From Nageia nagi (lineage: Eukaryota; Pinophyta), in contig JBITNC010000002.1 in the NCBI GenBank assembly GCA_050084985.1, positions 38,254,001 through 38,318,000 on the forward strand: a stretch of DNA of 64,000 nt. Reading direction: 5' to 3'. Shown here piece after piece: positions 1-12,590 of the stretch. A model generated the notes under the pieces. The model ran no database searches and had not been told where the DNA came from. It was given only the letters and a program-made list of their open reading frames with translations. The position numbers were made by a program, and so were the translations under genes. Each line of letters opens with the position of its first letter. The stretch's first letter is position 1.

Positions 1-1428
1 AAGAACATGATTAGTAATAAATGGATCTACAAGGTCAAGTTCAATTTAGTTGAAGATATTGAGAAATACAAGGCAAGGTTAGTAGCCAAAGGTTTTGCTC
101 AAAAATACTATGTAGATTATGAAGAAACCTTTGCTTCCATTGAAAAGATGTCTACTATGAGAATTATCCTTACTCTTTCTACAATTCAAGGATGGAAAGT
201 TTTTTAACTTGATGTTAAGAGTGCATTTCTCAATGGTGATTTAGATGTGGATATCTTCATGATTCAACCAGAAGGGTTTATTATGGAAGGCAAATAATCC
301 TTTGTGTGCAAGCTAAAGAAATTATTGTATAAACTTAAGCAAGCACCTAGATCTTGGTATAGAAAGATTTTAGTATACTTTGCAAACATTAGATTCTCCA
401 AGTGTTTTTTAAACTCGGATCTATATGTGCTTAATCAAGGGAAAGACATGGTCTTAATTCTTTTTTATGTGGATGATCTTATGATAATTGGGAAGAATGA
501 TAAAATCATTCAAGAGTGCATATCCAAACTTAAGGCAACATTTGAAATTATTGATCTTGATCTCTTGCACTACTATCTTGGAATGCAAGTGTATTAATAC
601 AAGGATTGTACTTATTTCAATCAATCTAAGTATATATTATACATATTGCAAAAGTTTGGAATGGAATGTAGATATGTTGCGATCCTAGTCTCTCTTGAAA
701 TCAGTATTTCTCTAAGCTTCAACTCTCAGTTGGTTGATGCTATAGCTTATAGGTAATTAATTGGTAGTCTTTTGTATTTGACTATATCCAAGCTAGATAT
801 TACCTTGGTAGTGAATCTGATGGCACGATTCATGTAAAAACCTTATGTTCAACACCTCAATGCTGTTAAACAAATCTTAAGGTATGTTGCAAGGATTAAG
901 GATCTTACTCTCAAGTATTCTAAGTTACCCTCATTTGTTCTCTCTAGATTCTCAGATTTTGATTATGGGGAAGATAGAGATGATAAGAAATCAACCTCTG
1001 AGTATGTGTTTAGCAATGGTTTAGGTGTTATCTCTTAGGCTTCTAAGAAGCAACCAACTATTTCTCTTTCCACCACAGAAGCTAAATATCATGCCATGTC
1101 TGTTGCAACCCAAGAAGCCATTTAGTTTAGGCATATTTTAAAAGAAATTAGGTATGAGCAAGGTGCATCATATTTGATTTTTTTAGATAAACAAATGGTT
1201 ATTTCTTTGGCTAAGAATCCTATGTTCCATCAGAGAATAAAACATGTAGAAATCTATGCCCATTTTATCAAGGAGAAGGTTCTTGATGGCATCATACACT
1301 TGGAGTATTATCCATCCACCTTGAACTCCATTGATTTGCTCATAAAGCCCCTCATAGAAGCTCAGTTCTATAAGCTTAGGGATGCTATCAGGTTGGTGAA
1401 GTTTCTCTCAAGGGGGAGTGAAGTTTGA
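1..1428 (+). pseudogene. Decayed Ty1/copia pol (RT and RNase H), 5' truncated by window edge
   Basis: This is the 3' half of a copia polyprotein, entered at the start of reverse transcriptase and running through RNase H to the family's terminal Gly-Ser-Glu-Val before the stop. The RT signature YVDD is readable near 466-480. It was identified by alignment to the intact family B protein at 44188-48114, whose RT and RNase H it follows throughout. Many in-frame stops (for example after the segment ending at 207 and in the spacer near 837) and small frameshifts make it non-functional. It belongs to the same subfamily (A) as the element at 4073-10564. The gag, protease and integrase parts lie outside the window. 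Confidence 0.9.
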
Positions 1429-2126
1429 ATTCATATTTATGATGATAAGTTCACCCCTAGGAGGATTTTATGCTATATAGAGTTGATTTTGTTGTACACC
1501 TTCGTGGTAAGTTCACTCTACATGAGAAACTTGCAAAAAAAATTTAAAAGTAAAAGATTGGCCAATCTAGCACTATTCATTTATCCATATGAGAGGAACT
1601 CTTATGTGTCTTTTAGCACTATTTAGTTATCCATATGCAAGGAACTCTTATGTGCATGCTCTATTTTGTAATGATAATCAACACATGTTTTATATATATC
1701 AGATGACTAAGTTTTTGGCATGGCATCTTCATGATGACTTATAGTGCACCATTGATCAGTTCATGATGACACTTATGTGATTCATCTATCCTTGTTGATA
1801 TGAATATGCTGCATCTAACTGATCTTGTTATTTGAGTTGGTTATGACTTGCAGATTTCTTTGAGATTGTAGGTTACTTACCTTAAGTATGCAAGCTCTTG
1901 GAGACTCTTCATGACTTTCAATTGGATGACTACTTCATGTACATTGAAACCAATTATGGTTAATGATTGTATTTAGAAAAGTAGTGAGTCTCAAACTAGA
2001 TCTTTCTTACTTCACAAATATGTAAAAAGTTTTTATCTTAATTGTATCTATTTGGAGAAGAACTTTCTTACTTTCTCTATTTCTTCTCTCTTATTTGCTT
2101 TATCTCAGTATTGCATTAAGGGAGAG
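1429..2126 (+). other. 3' untranslated region of the first family A element
   Basis: This non-coding stretch separates the pol stop from the 3' LTR. It carries one copy of the hairpin unit that is amplified in family B (stem halves at 1509-1514 and 1527-1532), and two copies of a second short motif around 1575-1600 and 1620-1650. It ends in a polypurine tract (about 2118-2126) immediately before the LTR, as needed for plus-strand priming. Confidence 0.75.
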
Positions 2127-2626
2127 TGTTGGAATGTATAATGCATGATTGTAAAGGTTATGTAATAATCTTCTATGTAAGTTCACTAATACTTAAGGGT
2201 ATCATTTGATACCTTAAGTATTTAAGTAAATATGATAATGTAACTTGTTCTACACTCTATGTCATGAGCATGCCCCTTGAGTAAAAGGATGTGCATGCTA
2301 TGTTTTTGTACATTGAATAAAAGGGTGATCACAAGAGGGATTTTGGCCTATAAATAGAAGGCTCCCTCTTTGTGATTATATACCAATTATGGAGTAGAGT
2401 TATGCTATAGGATAGTGGTTAGGAAAAAAAATTAGGAGGATTTTAAGAGAGTTGTATTTGTGATTGAAGTTAAGATTTAGTTAGTGGATGTACTCTTAGT
2501 TGGAGGAACCACTTACATCTTGTGTCACTTTGTGAGATTGCTTTATGTGTTAGTTAGATGTGAATTGAAAGCTTTCATGTGATCCTAAGAGTTTAGAATT
2601 GTTCTTGTTATAGTTAAATTCTCTCA
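2127..2626 (+). repeat. 3' LTR, copia family A
   Basis: A 500-bp LTR starting TG and ending CA, preceded by a purine tract. It matches the LTRs at 4073-4552 and 10064-10564 along its length. A TATA-like CTATAAATAG lies near 2350-2360 and a U3 palindrome at 2191-2220. The partner 5' LTR is outside the window, so the target duplication cannot be checked. Confidence 0.9.
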
Positions 2627-4067
2627 AAAATTATGGATGTGATGACAACTACGAGTGCAAATCGTGGTAATGGCTATGGAGGGTTTGATAACTTTCTAGG
2701 CTCTTTTTATTTTCATTTTTTTGTCTCATTTATGGTAGTTTTTGCAATTTTTTTACATATAGATTTGGTGTTGCATGAGATGAAATGAAGGTGCAAGGCC
2801 TTCTCTGAATTTGGGTTTGGAGTGAAGATTATGGAATCTAGAGGCCTTACTTTTTACTACCATTGCTTTTGATGTGTAATGAGTTTACTTTCCTCTTCCC
2901 TTGCATAGGAAATGATTGTTGTTGTATGTTTCAATGTTTTTGTACTGTAAAAAACTAAATGATATGTGGGTTATTGCAAGTTTGAGTAGGGATTAAGAAG
3001 CATGGTTGGTGAGGAAGGAAGTCTTAATGAATCCATATAAATCATCTTTAAAAACAGGGCAAAATCCATAACTGAGACAACTAAGCATTTCATAAAAAGG
3101 TAACTGATAAATCACTTTACTCATCTATAAATCCCTTCAAACTAACTTATGCTTCATGAGATAAAAGCTTTGCTTTGCTTATTTTCTTTTCTATATTCCT
3201 ATTATTGTAGATAAGTTATGAAAATTGGGAAATAAGGTTTCCACTTTTGCAATTTTCATTATAGTCACCTCATAGTGTTTTATGTCATTCATTCATTCTT
3301 TTAGTCGCACATGGTTAAGATTATATAAGCAAGTTATTAGAGATGATGAATAATTTTTGTTATATTTTAATTGACAAAATAAGTATGAAAAATTCATTCA
3401 TTTTTTAGAAATTATGTTGGATCATATGTTATATGTGGAATATAAAGAACAGTGGTAGAGTTCATATAATGTTTTTCTAATTTACCATTTTTGTCTTACC
3501 TTATCGTAAATATATAAGATTTGGATAGATTATCAATCATTTAGTTTATTTGAATTTCTTATGAAGAGTGGATAAATTAAAAGAGTGTTCATTTTGTTTA
3601 TATTTTGTTCATTGCAGGTTAACATGATAATAAAGAAAGATAACTTAAAGGAGATAACATTTCAGTTAGAAACACTTAGGAATCTTGATTATATTTCATC
3701 CAGAAGCACTCATAATTATTTTATGTTGAAAAATGAACTTGAATAAAAGTTATAAAATTTTTTTAATTCCTTTCGAAGTCTATTGTAAGATTTGAATATA
3801 TATATATATAAGTTTCAAACATAACTACTTTTTGAACAAAATGATGTACGTTAAACAATATTGATTATTTTAATTCATATAATTTTTATTTTAATTATTT
3901 ACAACTTGTAAGTATTGTTTTGATGAAATGTTATTCTTATTGAATAATAATTTATTGAAATGCAATTCAATTGCACAAAATGTAAATTGACAAGCATTTT
4001 ATAAGTGAAAACATAAAAAAAAATTAGTGATAGGTAGAATATTTTTGAAATTTCAAGCTTGGAGGTT
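2627..4067. other. Inter-element DNA, no gene recognised
   Basis: AT-rich sequence between two family A elements. A short open stretch from the ATG at 2633 runs about 50 codons, but it matches nothing I know and has no supporting context. A (TA)n run lies near 3799-3811. I see nothing else. Confidence 0.5.
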
Positions 4068-4072
4068 AGTAT

Positions 4073-4552
4073 TGTTGGAATGTATAATGCATTACTATAA
4101 AGGTCATGTAATAATCTTCTATGTAAGTTCACTAATACTTAAAGGTATCATTTGATACTTTAAGTATTTAAGTGAATATCATAATGTAACTTGTCCTACA
4201 CTCCATGTCATGAGCATGCCCCTTGGGTAAAAGGATGTGCATGTCATGATTTTGTACATTAGATAAAAGGGTGATCCAAAGAGGGATTTCCTCTTTGTGA
4301 TCACACACCAATTGTGGAGTAAAGTTATGCTATAAGATAATGCTTGGGAGTTGAAATTAGGAGGACTGTAAAAGAGTTATATTTGTGATTAAAGAAAAGA
4401 TCTAGTTAGTGGATGTACTCTTAGTTGGAGGAACCACTTGCATCTTGTGTTATCTTTGTGAGATTGCTTTATGAGTTTGTTAGATGTGTATTCTAAGCTT
4501 TCATATGATCTTGAAAGTTTAGATTTGTTCATGTTATAGTTCAATTCTCTCA
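4073..4552 (+). repeat. 5' LTR of family A element
   Basis: 480 bp, TG...CA, with the U3 palindrome at about 4132-4163. It is followed after two bases by the primer-binding site. It differs clearly from its partner at 10064-10564, consistent with an old insertion. Confidence 0.92.
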
Positions 4553-4554
4553 TT

Positions 4555-4566
4555 TGGTATCAGAGC
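4555..4566 (+). other. Primer-binding site (initiator-Met tRNA type)
   Basis: TGGTATCAGAGC lies two bases after the LTR end. This is the usual plant copia minus-strand primer site, complementary to the 3' end of initiator tRNA-Met. Confidence 0.9.
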
Positions 4567-4650
4567 TTGGTGTGGAAGCTCTTCTTCAATATTTTTGAAG
4601 GTTTTTCATCCTTATTCATCTTCTTTGGAGGTTTACTCTTCTTATTTGAG

Positions 4651-4985
4651 GTAAAACAATTTAGAGGTATAACCCCTTATTTTTTTTATCCTTTTTGATA
4701 CTAACATTCTTTTATGATTATGTTTGTTCAACCCCTAGAAAACATTACCTTAATAACACAATATATTATTGATCATTTTGTTTTTTCTACTAACAATCTT
4801 TTATGTTAAGTAATTGGGCAATAATATATTATGGTCAAAATGGTAATTTTTTCTTATACTAACCTCTTATGTAGTTGCAAATTTTTTTTTGAAAGTTAAT
4901 TAAAACTCTAATATATATTTTCTATTTAAGAGGATAGTGTACTTTTTTGTTCAAAAATATACTATTATTTCACATTCTTTTGTAG
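4651..4985 (+). other. Putative leader intron (335 bp) before gag
   Basis: GAG|GTAAAA at the left edge and a T-rich run ending TTTTGTAG at the right edge look like plant splice donor and acceptor sites. The acceptor lies three bases before the gag ATG equivalent. The same two sites occur at the corresponding places in the family B elements, where the interval is nearly 3 kb. Splicing is inferred, not shown. Confidence 0.5.
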
Positions 4986-4988
4986 CAA

Positions 4989-7900
4989 ATGGGAGCCTTC
5001 TAGTTACCCAAACATATTCTTGATGGTTCCAACTTTGAGATTTGGAAACCATGAATGAGAGCTAAATTACAGGCAAGAAAGCTTTAGCAAATAGTGAATG
5101 AAAACCTTGCACCTCTTACATATGAGAAGGCACTAGAGGTTTACAATATGAAGAATGAGTTAGTAACCTCTATGATTTACCATGCAGTTTCAAATGATGT
5201 GCTCCTAATGATTTTCTCTTCGACCTTAGTAAAAGAAGCTTGGGATAAGCTTAAGGAAATCTACCTTGATTCAAAATTTTTCAAAAAGTTTACCATTCTT
5301 CAAAAGTTACTTCAATCTCGTCAAGGGAAAGATGAAATGTGGCTATTTACTTGAACAAAATTATTGACCTAAGGATCCAACTTATTATTTATGGATGCAA
5401 TTGAATCAATGATGAATTCATGGTCTTTATGATTCTTCAAAGCCTTTCTTCAAAGTTTAAAAACTTTGTGATGGTTATAGAAATAAGGCTTGATGATGAA
5501 GAAAAAATCTTCTCCCTTGAGAACCTTTTTAGGCACCTATTGAAGCATGAGGAAACCCTTAATAATAAGGTGTTGATTTCTTCTCCTAAAGATAATAATG
5601 TTGCTTTTGGAGCAACCAAAACTCATTTCAAAAAGAAGTTCAACCATTAAAAGAAATATTATCCTTCTTTCTCCAAAAGGTTTGAAAAAAGAGGTAATGG
5701 CTACATCAACAACAGGAATAACAGAAACAATAACCATAATAGCAGAAATAATGATAACAACAACCACTTAAAGCAAAAATATGAAAAAGGCAAAGCAAAT
5801 AATCCATATCCTATGGAAAAATTTGATGGTAATTGTAATTATTATAACAGCTCAGGTCACAAAGCAATTGATTGCTACAAAAAGAAAAGAGAGAAAAAGA
5901 ACAAAGGTAATAGAAATGTAAAAAACTTCAAAGGAGAGAAGAATATTTAAGTTGGTTTTGCTGTGGAGCTCTACTCCTTATCTCACTCTTTTTTATTTGA
6001 TTGGATTATTGATTCTGGTTACACTAATCACCTATGCTTTGAATTTTTTTTTTTTGAGAACTTTCATAAGTATAGAAAAGATATGATTGTGATAGGTGAC
6101 AACTCTTCTTTTGAAGTCCATGGAATTGGGAGTGTGTTGATTCATGAAAAGGTTCTTGATAATGTTCTCTATGTTCCTAAGTTAAAGATGAACCTTCTCT
6201 TCATAATCTAAGTTGATAGAAAAGGGTAGTGTTTTGAGTTTAACTCTCATTCGTGATGCATTAAGAAAGGACTTACCACGTTGGTTAAAGGATCAATGAA
6301 AGATAACTTCTACATCATGGATCAAGTTCCATAAATGATGTGTATTGCTTATAATGTGTGTTTTAGAGGTAATGTTTGGCACCATCATTTAGAGCACCTT
6401 AACCACAAGAGTATTCAAGTCATGAAAGACCAAGAACTTGTAAAAAGTTTACCTTCAATTTCTCCTTTGATTAGTCTATGCTAGAAGTGCATTCTTAGCA
6501 AGATGCATAGATAAAAGTTTAAAAAAGATAATGAAACTAGAGCATCTCAACCTTTTCAACTTGTGTATTCAGATTTGATGGATCCATTTTAGACTAAGTC
6601 GCTTGGAGGAGCATCTTACATCCTGACCTTCATTGATGACTTTAGTAGAATGACCTTTAGGTATCTACTTGAGCATAAAGATTAAACCTTTAAGAGTTTT
6701 AAGGTTTTTAAGGTCTTTATTAAGAATTAATCTAACCTTAAAATCAAGATGTTGAGATCAGATAATGAGGGAGAATGTAAAAATAATGAGCTCAATCACT
6801 ATTATGCTAAGTATAGAATCAAGAGGTAATTTACAATTCCATACACTCCTTAGTAAAATGGTGATACTGAAAGGAAAAATAGAATAATTATAGAAATGGA
6901 TAGATGCATGTTGGGTAATCTTCCTAGTTTCTTATAGGGTGAAGCTGTGAGCACTACTATTTACACCTTGAATAGGTGTCCCACGAAAGCTAGTCAGAGT
7001 AAAATTCCTTTTGAGGCATGGTCAAGAAGAAAACCTAACATTTCACACCTTAAGGTGTTTGGTTGTGAAGCGTTCTCCTACATTATTTATGAGAAAATAA
7101 AAAATTAAAAAAAAAAAGAGCTAAAAAATACATCTTTATGGGATATGACAATCAACATAGAGGCTACAGGCTCTACTCTCCATCCTAGCTGGTTAGATAT
7201 TGATCTAGATAAGTCACCTTAGGAGCAAAATTCTCCAACTCAAAGGGTAATAAGGAGCATAACCTTGAATAAATTTTTATTTGCTAAGATTGACAACAAG
7301 TATGAGCCCTCAACATTCAAAGAAGCTTTTAAGCATGAGTGTTGGATGGAAGCCATAAAAGTGGAGTATGAGGCACTTATGAAAAATGAAACTTGAAACT
7401 TTGTTTCTTATCCCAATGAGAAGAATGTTATTGGTAATAAGTGGATCTACAAGATCAATTTTAATTCATTTGGGGATATTAAAAAATACAAGGCAAGGTT
7501 AGTAGCCAAAGGTTTTGCTCAAAAATATAATGTAGATTATAAGAAAACCTTTGCTTCTATGGCAAAGATACCTACTATGAGAGTTATCCTTACTTTTTCT
7601 GGAGCTTAAGGATGGAAAGTTTTTCAATTTGATATTAAGAGTGCATTTCTCAATGGTGACTTGGATGTAGAAATCTTTATGAATCAATCAAAAGGGTTTA
7701 TTATGGAAGGCAAAAAATCTTTTGTGTGCAAGCTAAAGAAGTCATTGTATGGACTTAAGTAAGCACCTTGAGCCTGGTACAGAAAGATTTTAGGGTACTT
7801 TGTAGACATTGGATTCTCCAAGTATTTTTTTGACTCTGATCTATATATGCTCAATCAAGGAAAAGACATGGTCTTGATTCTTCTTTATGTGGATGATCTT

Positions 7901-9345
7901 TTGATTACTAAGAATAATGATGAAATCATTCAAGAGTCCATATTCAAACTTAAGGTAACATTTGTAATAACTGATCTTGGTCTCTTACACTATTATCTTA
8001 GAATGTAAGTATACTAATACAAGGATTACATTTATCTTAGTCAATCTAAGTATATATCAAATATCTTGTAGAAGTTTGGAATGGAGGAGTGTAGATATGT
8101 TGCAATCCTAATTTCTCATAAAATCATTATTTCTTTATTCTCCAACTCTTAGTTAGCTGATGCTACAACTTATAAGTAATTAATTGGTAGTATTTTATAT
8201 TTAACTATATCCAAGCTAGATATTTCCTTTGGAGTGAATCTGATGGCATGATTCATGCAAAAACCATATGTTGAGCATCTCAATGTTGTTAAGCAAATCT
8301 TGAGGTATGTTGCAGGGACTAAGGATCTTGCTTTCAATAATTCTAAGTTACTTTTATTTATTCTTTTTGAATTCTTAGATTATAACTATGGGGGAGATAA
8401 AGATGATAAGAAATCAACATCTGCATTTATGTTTAGCATTGGTTCATATGCTATATTTTGGGCTTCTAAGAAGCAGCCTATTATTTCTCTTTTCACCATA
8501 GAAGTTGAATACCATACCATGTCTATTGTAGCCCAGAAGCTATTTGGCTAAATCATCTTCTAAAAGAAATTAGGTATGAGCAAGGTGGCTCATCTTTGAT
8601 TTCTTTAGATAATTAATCAATTATTTCTTTAGATAAGAATCTTGTGTTCCATCAGAGAATAAAATATTGATGGAATTAGTTCGACACTAATCCTCAAGGT
8701 CCAAGACTATAGGAAACTTAATCATTCAACATCTACAAGCTAATAACACCATTCACACAAGATAACACCAATATAAGTGGTTCCTCCCTCCTTGGGAGTA
8801 CATCCATAACTAGATCTCAATTCTCAAACTATGCACCCTCTTACTACAATTCCTTTCTCTCCTACACAAACTAGTAGAGTAATCTTACTCAAAATCTAAG
8901 TTATGTTACAAGAGGAGAGGCCCTCTATTTATAGCATGAGAGCACCTCCCTAACCTCCCTTTAACCTAAGGGTAAGGTTAGGGTTACAATAAATATATTA
9001 CCTAACTTTAAGCTACCAACTAACCACTTGGTAAGGTCAAAGTTTACATAATAAAGAATTCAATTAATCCTTTAAGGTATCTAAATATCCTTTAAGTGAT
9101 TAATTGAATTTACAAGGAGTTTAGATATTCACAATATTTCATTACAAATTCTAATAAACATGTGGAAATCCATGCCCATTTTATCAGGGAGAAAGTTCTT
9201 GATGGCATCATACACCTGGAGTATTTATCCATCCACCTTGAACTCTGCTAATTTGTTCATCAAGCCCCTCCTTGAAGCTCAATTCTATAAGCTTAGGGAT
9301 GCTATTAGTTTGGTGAAGTTTCCCTTAAGTGGGAGTGAAGTTTGA
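4989..9345 (+). pseudogene. Decayed gag-pol of family A copia element
   Basis: The reading follows the intact family B polyprotein from the gag start (start codon at 4989, conserved Pro-Lys-His-Ile-Leu-Asp-Gly-Ser segment) to the Gly-Ser-Glu-Val end. A zinc-knuckle region lies at about 5830-5880, with the second cysteine replaced by tyrosine. The protease Asp-Ser-Gly lies at about 6009-6020, the integrase at about 6370-7100, and RT at about 7430-8030 with a YVDD at 7887-7898. RNase H runs from about 8240. There are dozens of stops and frameshifts, and a 489-bp solo LTR splits the RNase H part between 8667 and 9157. Confidence 0.9.
8668..9156 (-). repeat. Solo LTR, copia family B, nested in family A RNase H
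   Basis: 489 bp, clearly related to the family B LTRs at 34861-35349 and 51848-52336 but in reverse orientation and diverged. It interrupts the codons for a conserved Thr-Lys-His-Val stretch. The flanks AATAT (8663-8667) and AACAT (9157-9161) are a target duplication with one later change; the uninterrupted relatives have AACAT. A solo LTR with a duplication implies LTR-LTR recombination that removed the internal part. Confidence 0.88.
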
Positions 9346-10063
9346 ATTTTTGTGTGTTGAATTCATGTTTATGATGACAACTTAACCCTTAGGAGGATTT
9401 TGTGCTATATAATGTTGATTTTTGTTGTACACTTTTGTGGTAAGTTCGCTCTACATGAGGAATTTATTGTACAAAATTTTTAAAGCAAAACATTGGTCAA
9501 TCTAGTACTATTTAGTTATCCATATGTGAGGAACTCTTATGTATCTTTTAACACTATTCAATTATCCACATACGAGGAACTCGTATGTGCATGCTCTATT
9601 TTGTAATGATGAGCAACACATGTTTTATATACAATAGGTGATTATGAGTTTTTGGTATGGCATCTTTGTGATGACTTATAGTGCACCATTGATGAGTTCA
9701 TGATGGCATTTGTGTGATTCATCTATCCTTGTTGATATGAATATATTGCATCTAACTAATCTTGTTATTTGAGATGCTTATGACTTGCAGGTTCCTTTGA
9801 GATTGTAGGTTACTTACCTTAGGTATGCAGACTCTTAAAGACTCTTCATGACTTTCAGTTGGATGACTACTTCATGTACATTGAAATCGGTTGTAGTTAA
9901 TGATTGTATTTGGCAAAGTAGTGAGTCTCAAACTAGATCTTTCTTACTTCACAAATATGTAAAAAGCTCTCATCTCCACTGTATATGTTTGGAGGAGAAC
10001 TCTCTTACTTTCTCTCTTTCTTCTCTCTTATTTGCTCTATTCCAATATTGCATTAAGGGGGAG
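9346..10063 (+). other. 3' untranslated region of family A element
   Basis: Non-coding region between the pol stop and the 3' LTR. It has one hairpin unit (9442-9447 with 9460-9465) and ends in the purine tract at 10055-10063. The open frame at 9848-10069 is not conserved as protein in the sister copy at 1920-2120, so I treat it as non-coding. Confidence 0.75.
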
Positions 10064-10564
10064 TGTTGAAATGTATAATGCATTATTCTAAAGGTTATGT
10101 AATAATCTTCTATGTAAGTTCACTAATACTTAAGGGTATCATTTGATACCTTAAGTATTTAAGTGAATATGATAATGTAACTTATCCTACACTCCATGTC
10201 ATGAGCATGCCCCTTGGGTAAAAGGATATGCATGTCATGCTTTTGTACATTGGATAAAAGGGTGATCCAAGGAGGGATTTTGGCCTATAAATAGAAGGCT
10301 CTCTTTTTGTGATCACACACTAATTATGGAGTAAAGTTATGCTATAGGATAGTGCTTAGGAGTTGAGATTAAGAGGATTGTAAAAGAGTTGTATTTGTGA
10401 TTGAAGAAAAGATCTAGTTAGTGGATGTACTCTTAGTTAGAGGAACCACTTACATCTTATGTTATTTTTATGGGATTGCTTTGTGAGTTTGTTAGATGTG
10501 TATTGTGAGCTTTCATTTGATCTTGGGAGTTTAGAGTTGTTCATGTTATAGTTCAATTATTTTA
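10064..10564 (+). repeat. 3' LTR of family A element
   Basis: 501 bp, TG start, U3 palindrome near 10130-10160, TATA-like CTATAAATAG near 10285. The last bases have decayed, and the end is fixed by the following target duplication AGTAT at 10565-10569. Confidence 0.9.
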
Positions 10565-10569
10565 AGTAT

Positions 10570-12590
10570 AAAGGCTAGCATTCACCATGGGAACCAACCA
10601 CCATGTGGTAGCTTCACAATGACTTTTCCCTCTCCTTACTAAATGTGCAACCCCTCCTTTGAGCATATGGAAAATAGTATATATCTACCCTCTACATGCA
10701 AACCATGGAGTATTTACCATATATATACCTCCAACATGTTTCCCACACATATTTAAATGCACATTGAAAGGTGTTTGTATATTGGAGAAGGCTATCCGAT
10801 GACCAAAATGTGATTGCATAGCTCATGTGTATCTGAAACTCCCACTCGCCACTCATTATCTTAGCTTTGATCTATTTTATTATAAAATTTATGTGTGTAT
10901 CATTATAAATCTTATGCATATATCAATAAAGCATGTGTGTATATCAATAAAGTGTATGTGTATGTCATTAAAGCCTATGTGTATATAAAAAAAGATGCAA
11001 AAAAATCTAAGTCCCCAAAATAAGAAAGCGAAGTTTCAGGGATTTGACCATGGGTTGCTCAACTCACATTCCAATGTCTTACCATTATGCCAATGATTCG
11101 TTCACTAACATATTTGCCTAATTTTTAAAATAACTTTTCTACATGCACAAGCTTTATGATCAAATTTTGATATACACACAAGCTTTATGATAAATATACA
11201 TAATTTATAATGAAGTGGAGAGGAGCAAAAAAATAAGCAATGGATAGGTGGTAGGATTTTGATATATGCATGGTCTATGTGGTCACTTTTTGGTCATCAC
11301 ATATCCATTTCCTTATATATTTGGAGATCCATGTCACCCGGGGAGGAAATATCCCATGTGGGCATTTTAAACCCTTTGACTTCAAATTCCTCCTCTCACC
11401 TACATGAAACTTGTCAAAATATCATTTGCTTCACCCAAAACATACTTGTTAGATATTTGGGCATGTTATTTTCTTATTCTCTATATTTTTCTAGATAGAG
11501 TATTTTTCATGTTTTAAAGGCTAAAGGAGTTCAAAATACATGGGCAAAATTATGTTATATTTTCAAAGGAGATAGGCACCTACAAAGTGAAAATCACATG
11601 TTGTAAAGGCTGATGAAGCCTATAAATATGAACCCAAAGAGCTCATTTGAGCCAAGGTTAATTGCATGGGCAATGTATAAGAAAACTGTAGGGTAGGTTA
11701 TGAGAGATTGATAAAATTTTTATCCATTTACAAAACATCTCACTAGGAGAGAAAAAAATATAATAGATTTCTTGATAATGAAATCTTATTGTTCCTTCAT
11801 CAATAATCAAGGAGTGTTTTGGTGAAATTTTCTTACTCGATAGTTGTCTTTCCTTATAAATTGTTATTTTTTTCTTCTCATGTAAAATCTTCAAATTTCT
11901 CAACCATATTTTTATTTGAGAATTTTTTACAAGCACTTGGAGTCCAAGTGTGAACGATCCTTGTTTTCTTTAGATTATACCCATATAGGTTTATGAATTA
12001 TTCAATATCCACCTTTACCTTGTATGACTTTCTCTCATATGAAATGTTAGTTTGATTACAAAATATGAAATTTTAAAGAGGGTAATTTTATCATAGAGGT
12101 TTGAGCTTATAATTTAAAGTTCTTTTAGTGTTTAATGGTTATTAAGATAGAGTTTCAATATCCTTCATCAAATATAACTCTTGTACTTCAATGGTAATAG
12201 GCTCATTGAATAACATTTAACAACAATAATTTCATTACAATAAGAAGTAATTGAACCACTATACTAATTGATCAAACATGATTTACTTCCAACCAATAAT
12301 TCTTTATAAATTGAAGACACACCCAACAAATTATTTCCAATCAAATTAGAAATTGATAGCAATTTTTAGTAACAAAATAACATTGTACGAATAATGATAT
12401 ATTTATCTTAAACATTCAAAAGTAATAAGTATTGATTAATTAGTAGCTAAAATGGTTATTTTACAAACCATAAGATAACCTTCTCCATCAATAGCATTAA
12501 TATTGATAAAAGTATGTCTACCTATGTTAAAGGAGTTAGGGAAGTAATAAGAACACTCCATGGTAGAACATGCAAAAGGAGTTTAAGTAC
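10570..12590. other. Inter-element DNA with no recognised gene
   Basis: AT-rich sequence. A CTATAAATA box lies near 11609, in sequence whose composition resembles an LTR promoter region, but I found no boundaries or partner copy. Apart from the SINE-like piece annotated separately I recognise nothing. Confidence 0.4.
11025..11105 (-). repeat. Possible tRNA-derived SINE head or tRNA relic
   Basis: On the minus strand this reads like the 5' part of a tRNA: an A-box-like TGGCATAATGGTAAGAC and, about 35 bases on, a degenerate B-box GGTCAAATCCC. The arms do not form a full cloverleaf, so it is not a working tRNA gene. Plant SINE heads and decayed tRNA copies look like this. I could not define the tail or target duplication. 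Confidence 0.4.

Larger units (their letters stand above)
4073..10564 (+). mobile_element. Complete but decayed Ty1/copia element, family A, with target duplication
   Basis: Two LTRs in direct orientation bound a primer-binding site, leader, gag, protease, integrase, RT, RNase H, 3' UTR and polypurine tract, in the copia order (integrase before RT). The 5-bp duplication AGTAT is present on both sides (4068-4072 and 10565-10569). That shows the ends are correct and that this was a single insertion. Both LTR ends have decayed slightly: the right terminus reads TTTTA where the family has CTCTCA. A reversed solo LTR at 8668-9156 interrupts the RNase H region. The coding region is full of stops, so the element is inactive. 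Confidence 0.93.

Noticed and set aside
2633-2788. Short frame just after the first LTR
   Set aside because: About 50 codons, half of it Phe-rich and random-looking; no known family or splice support.
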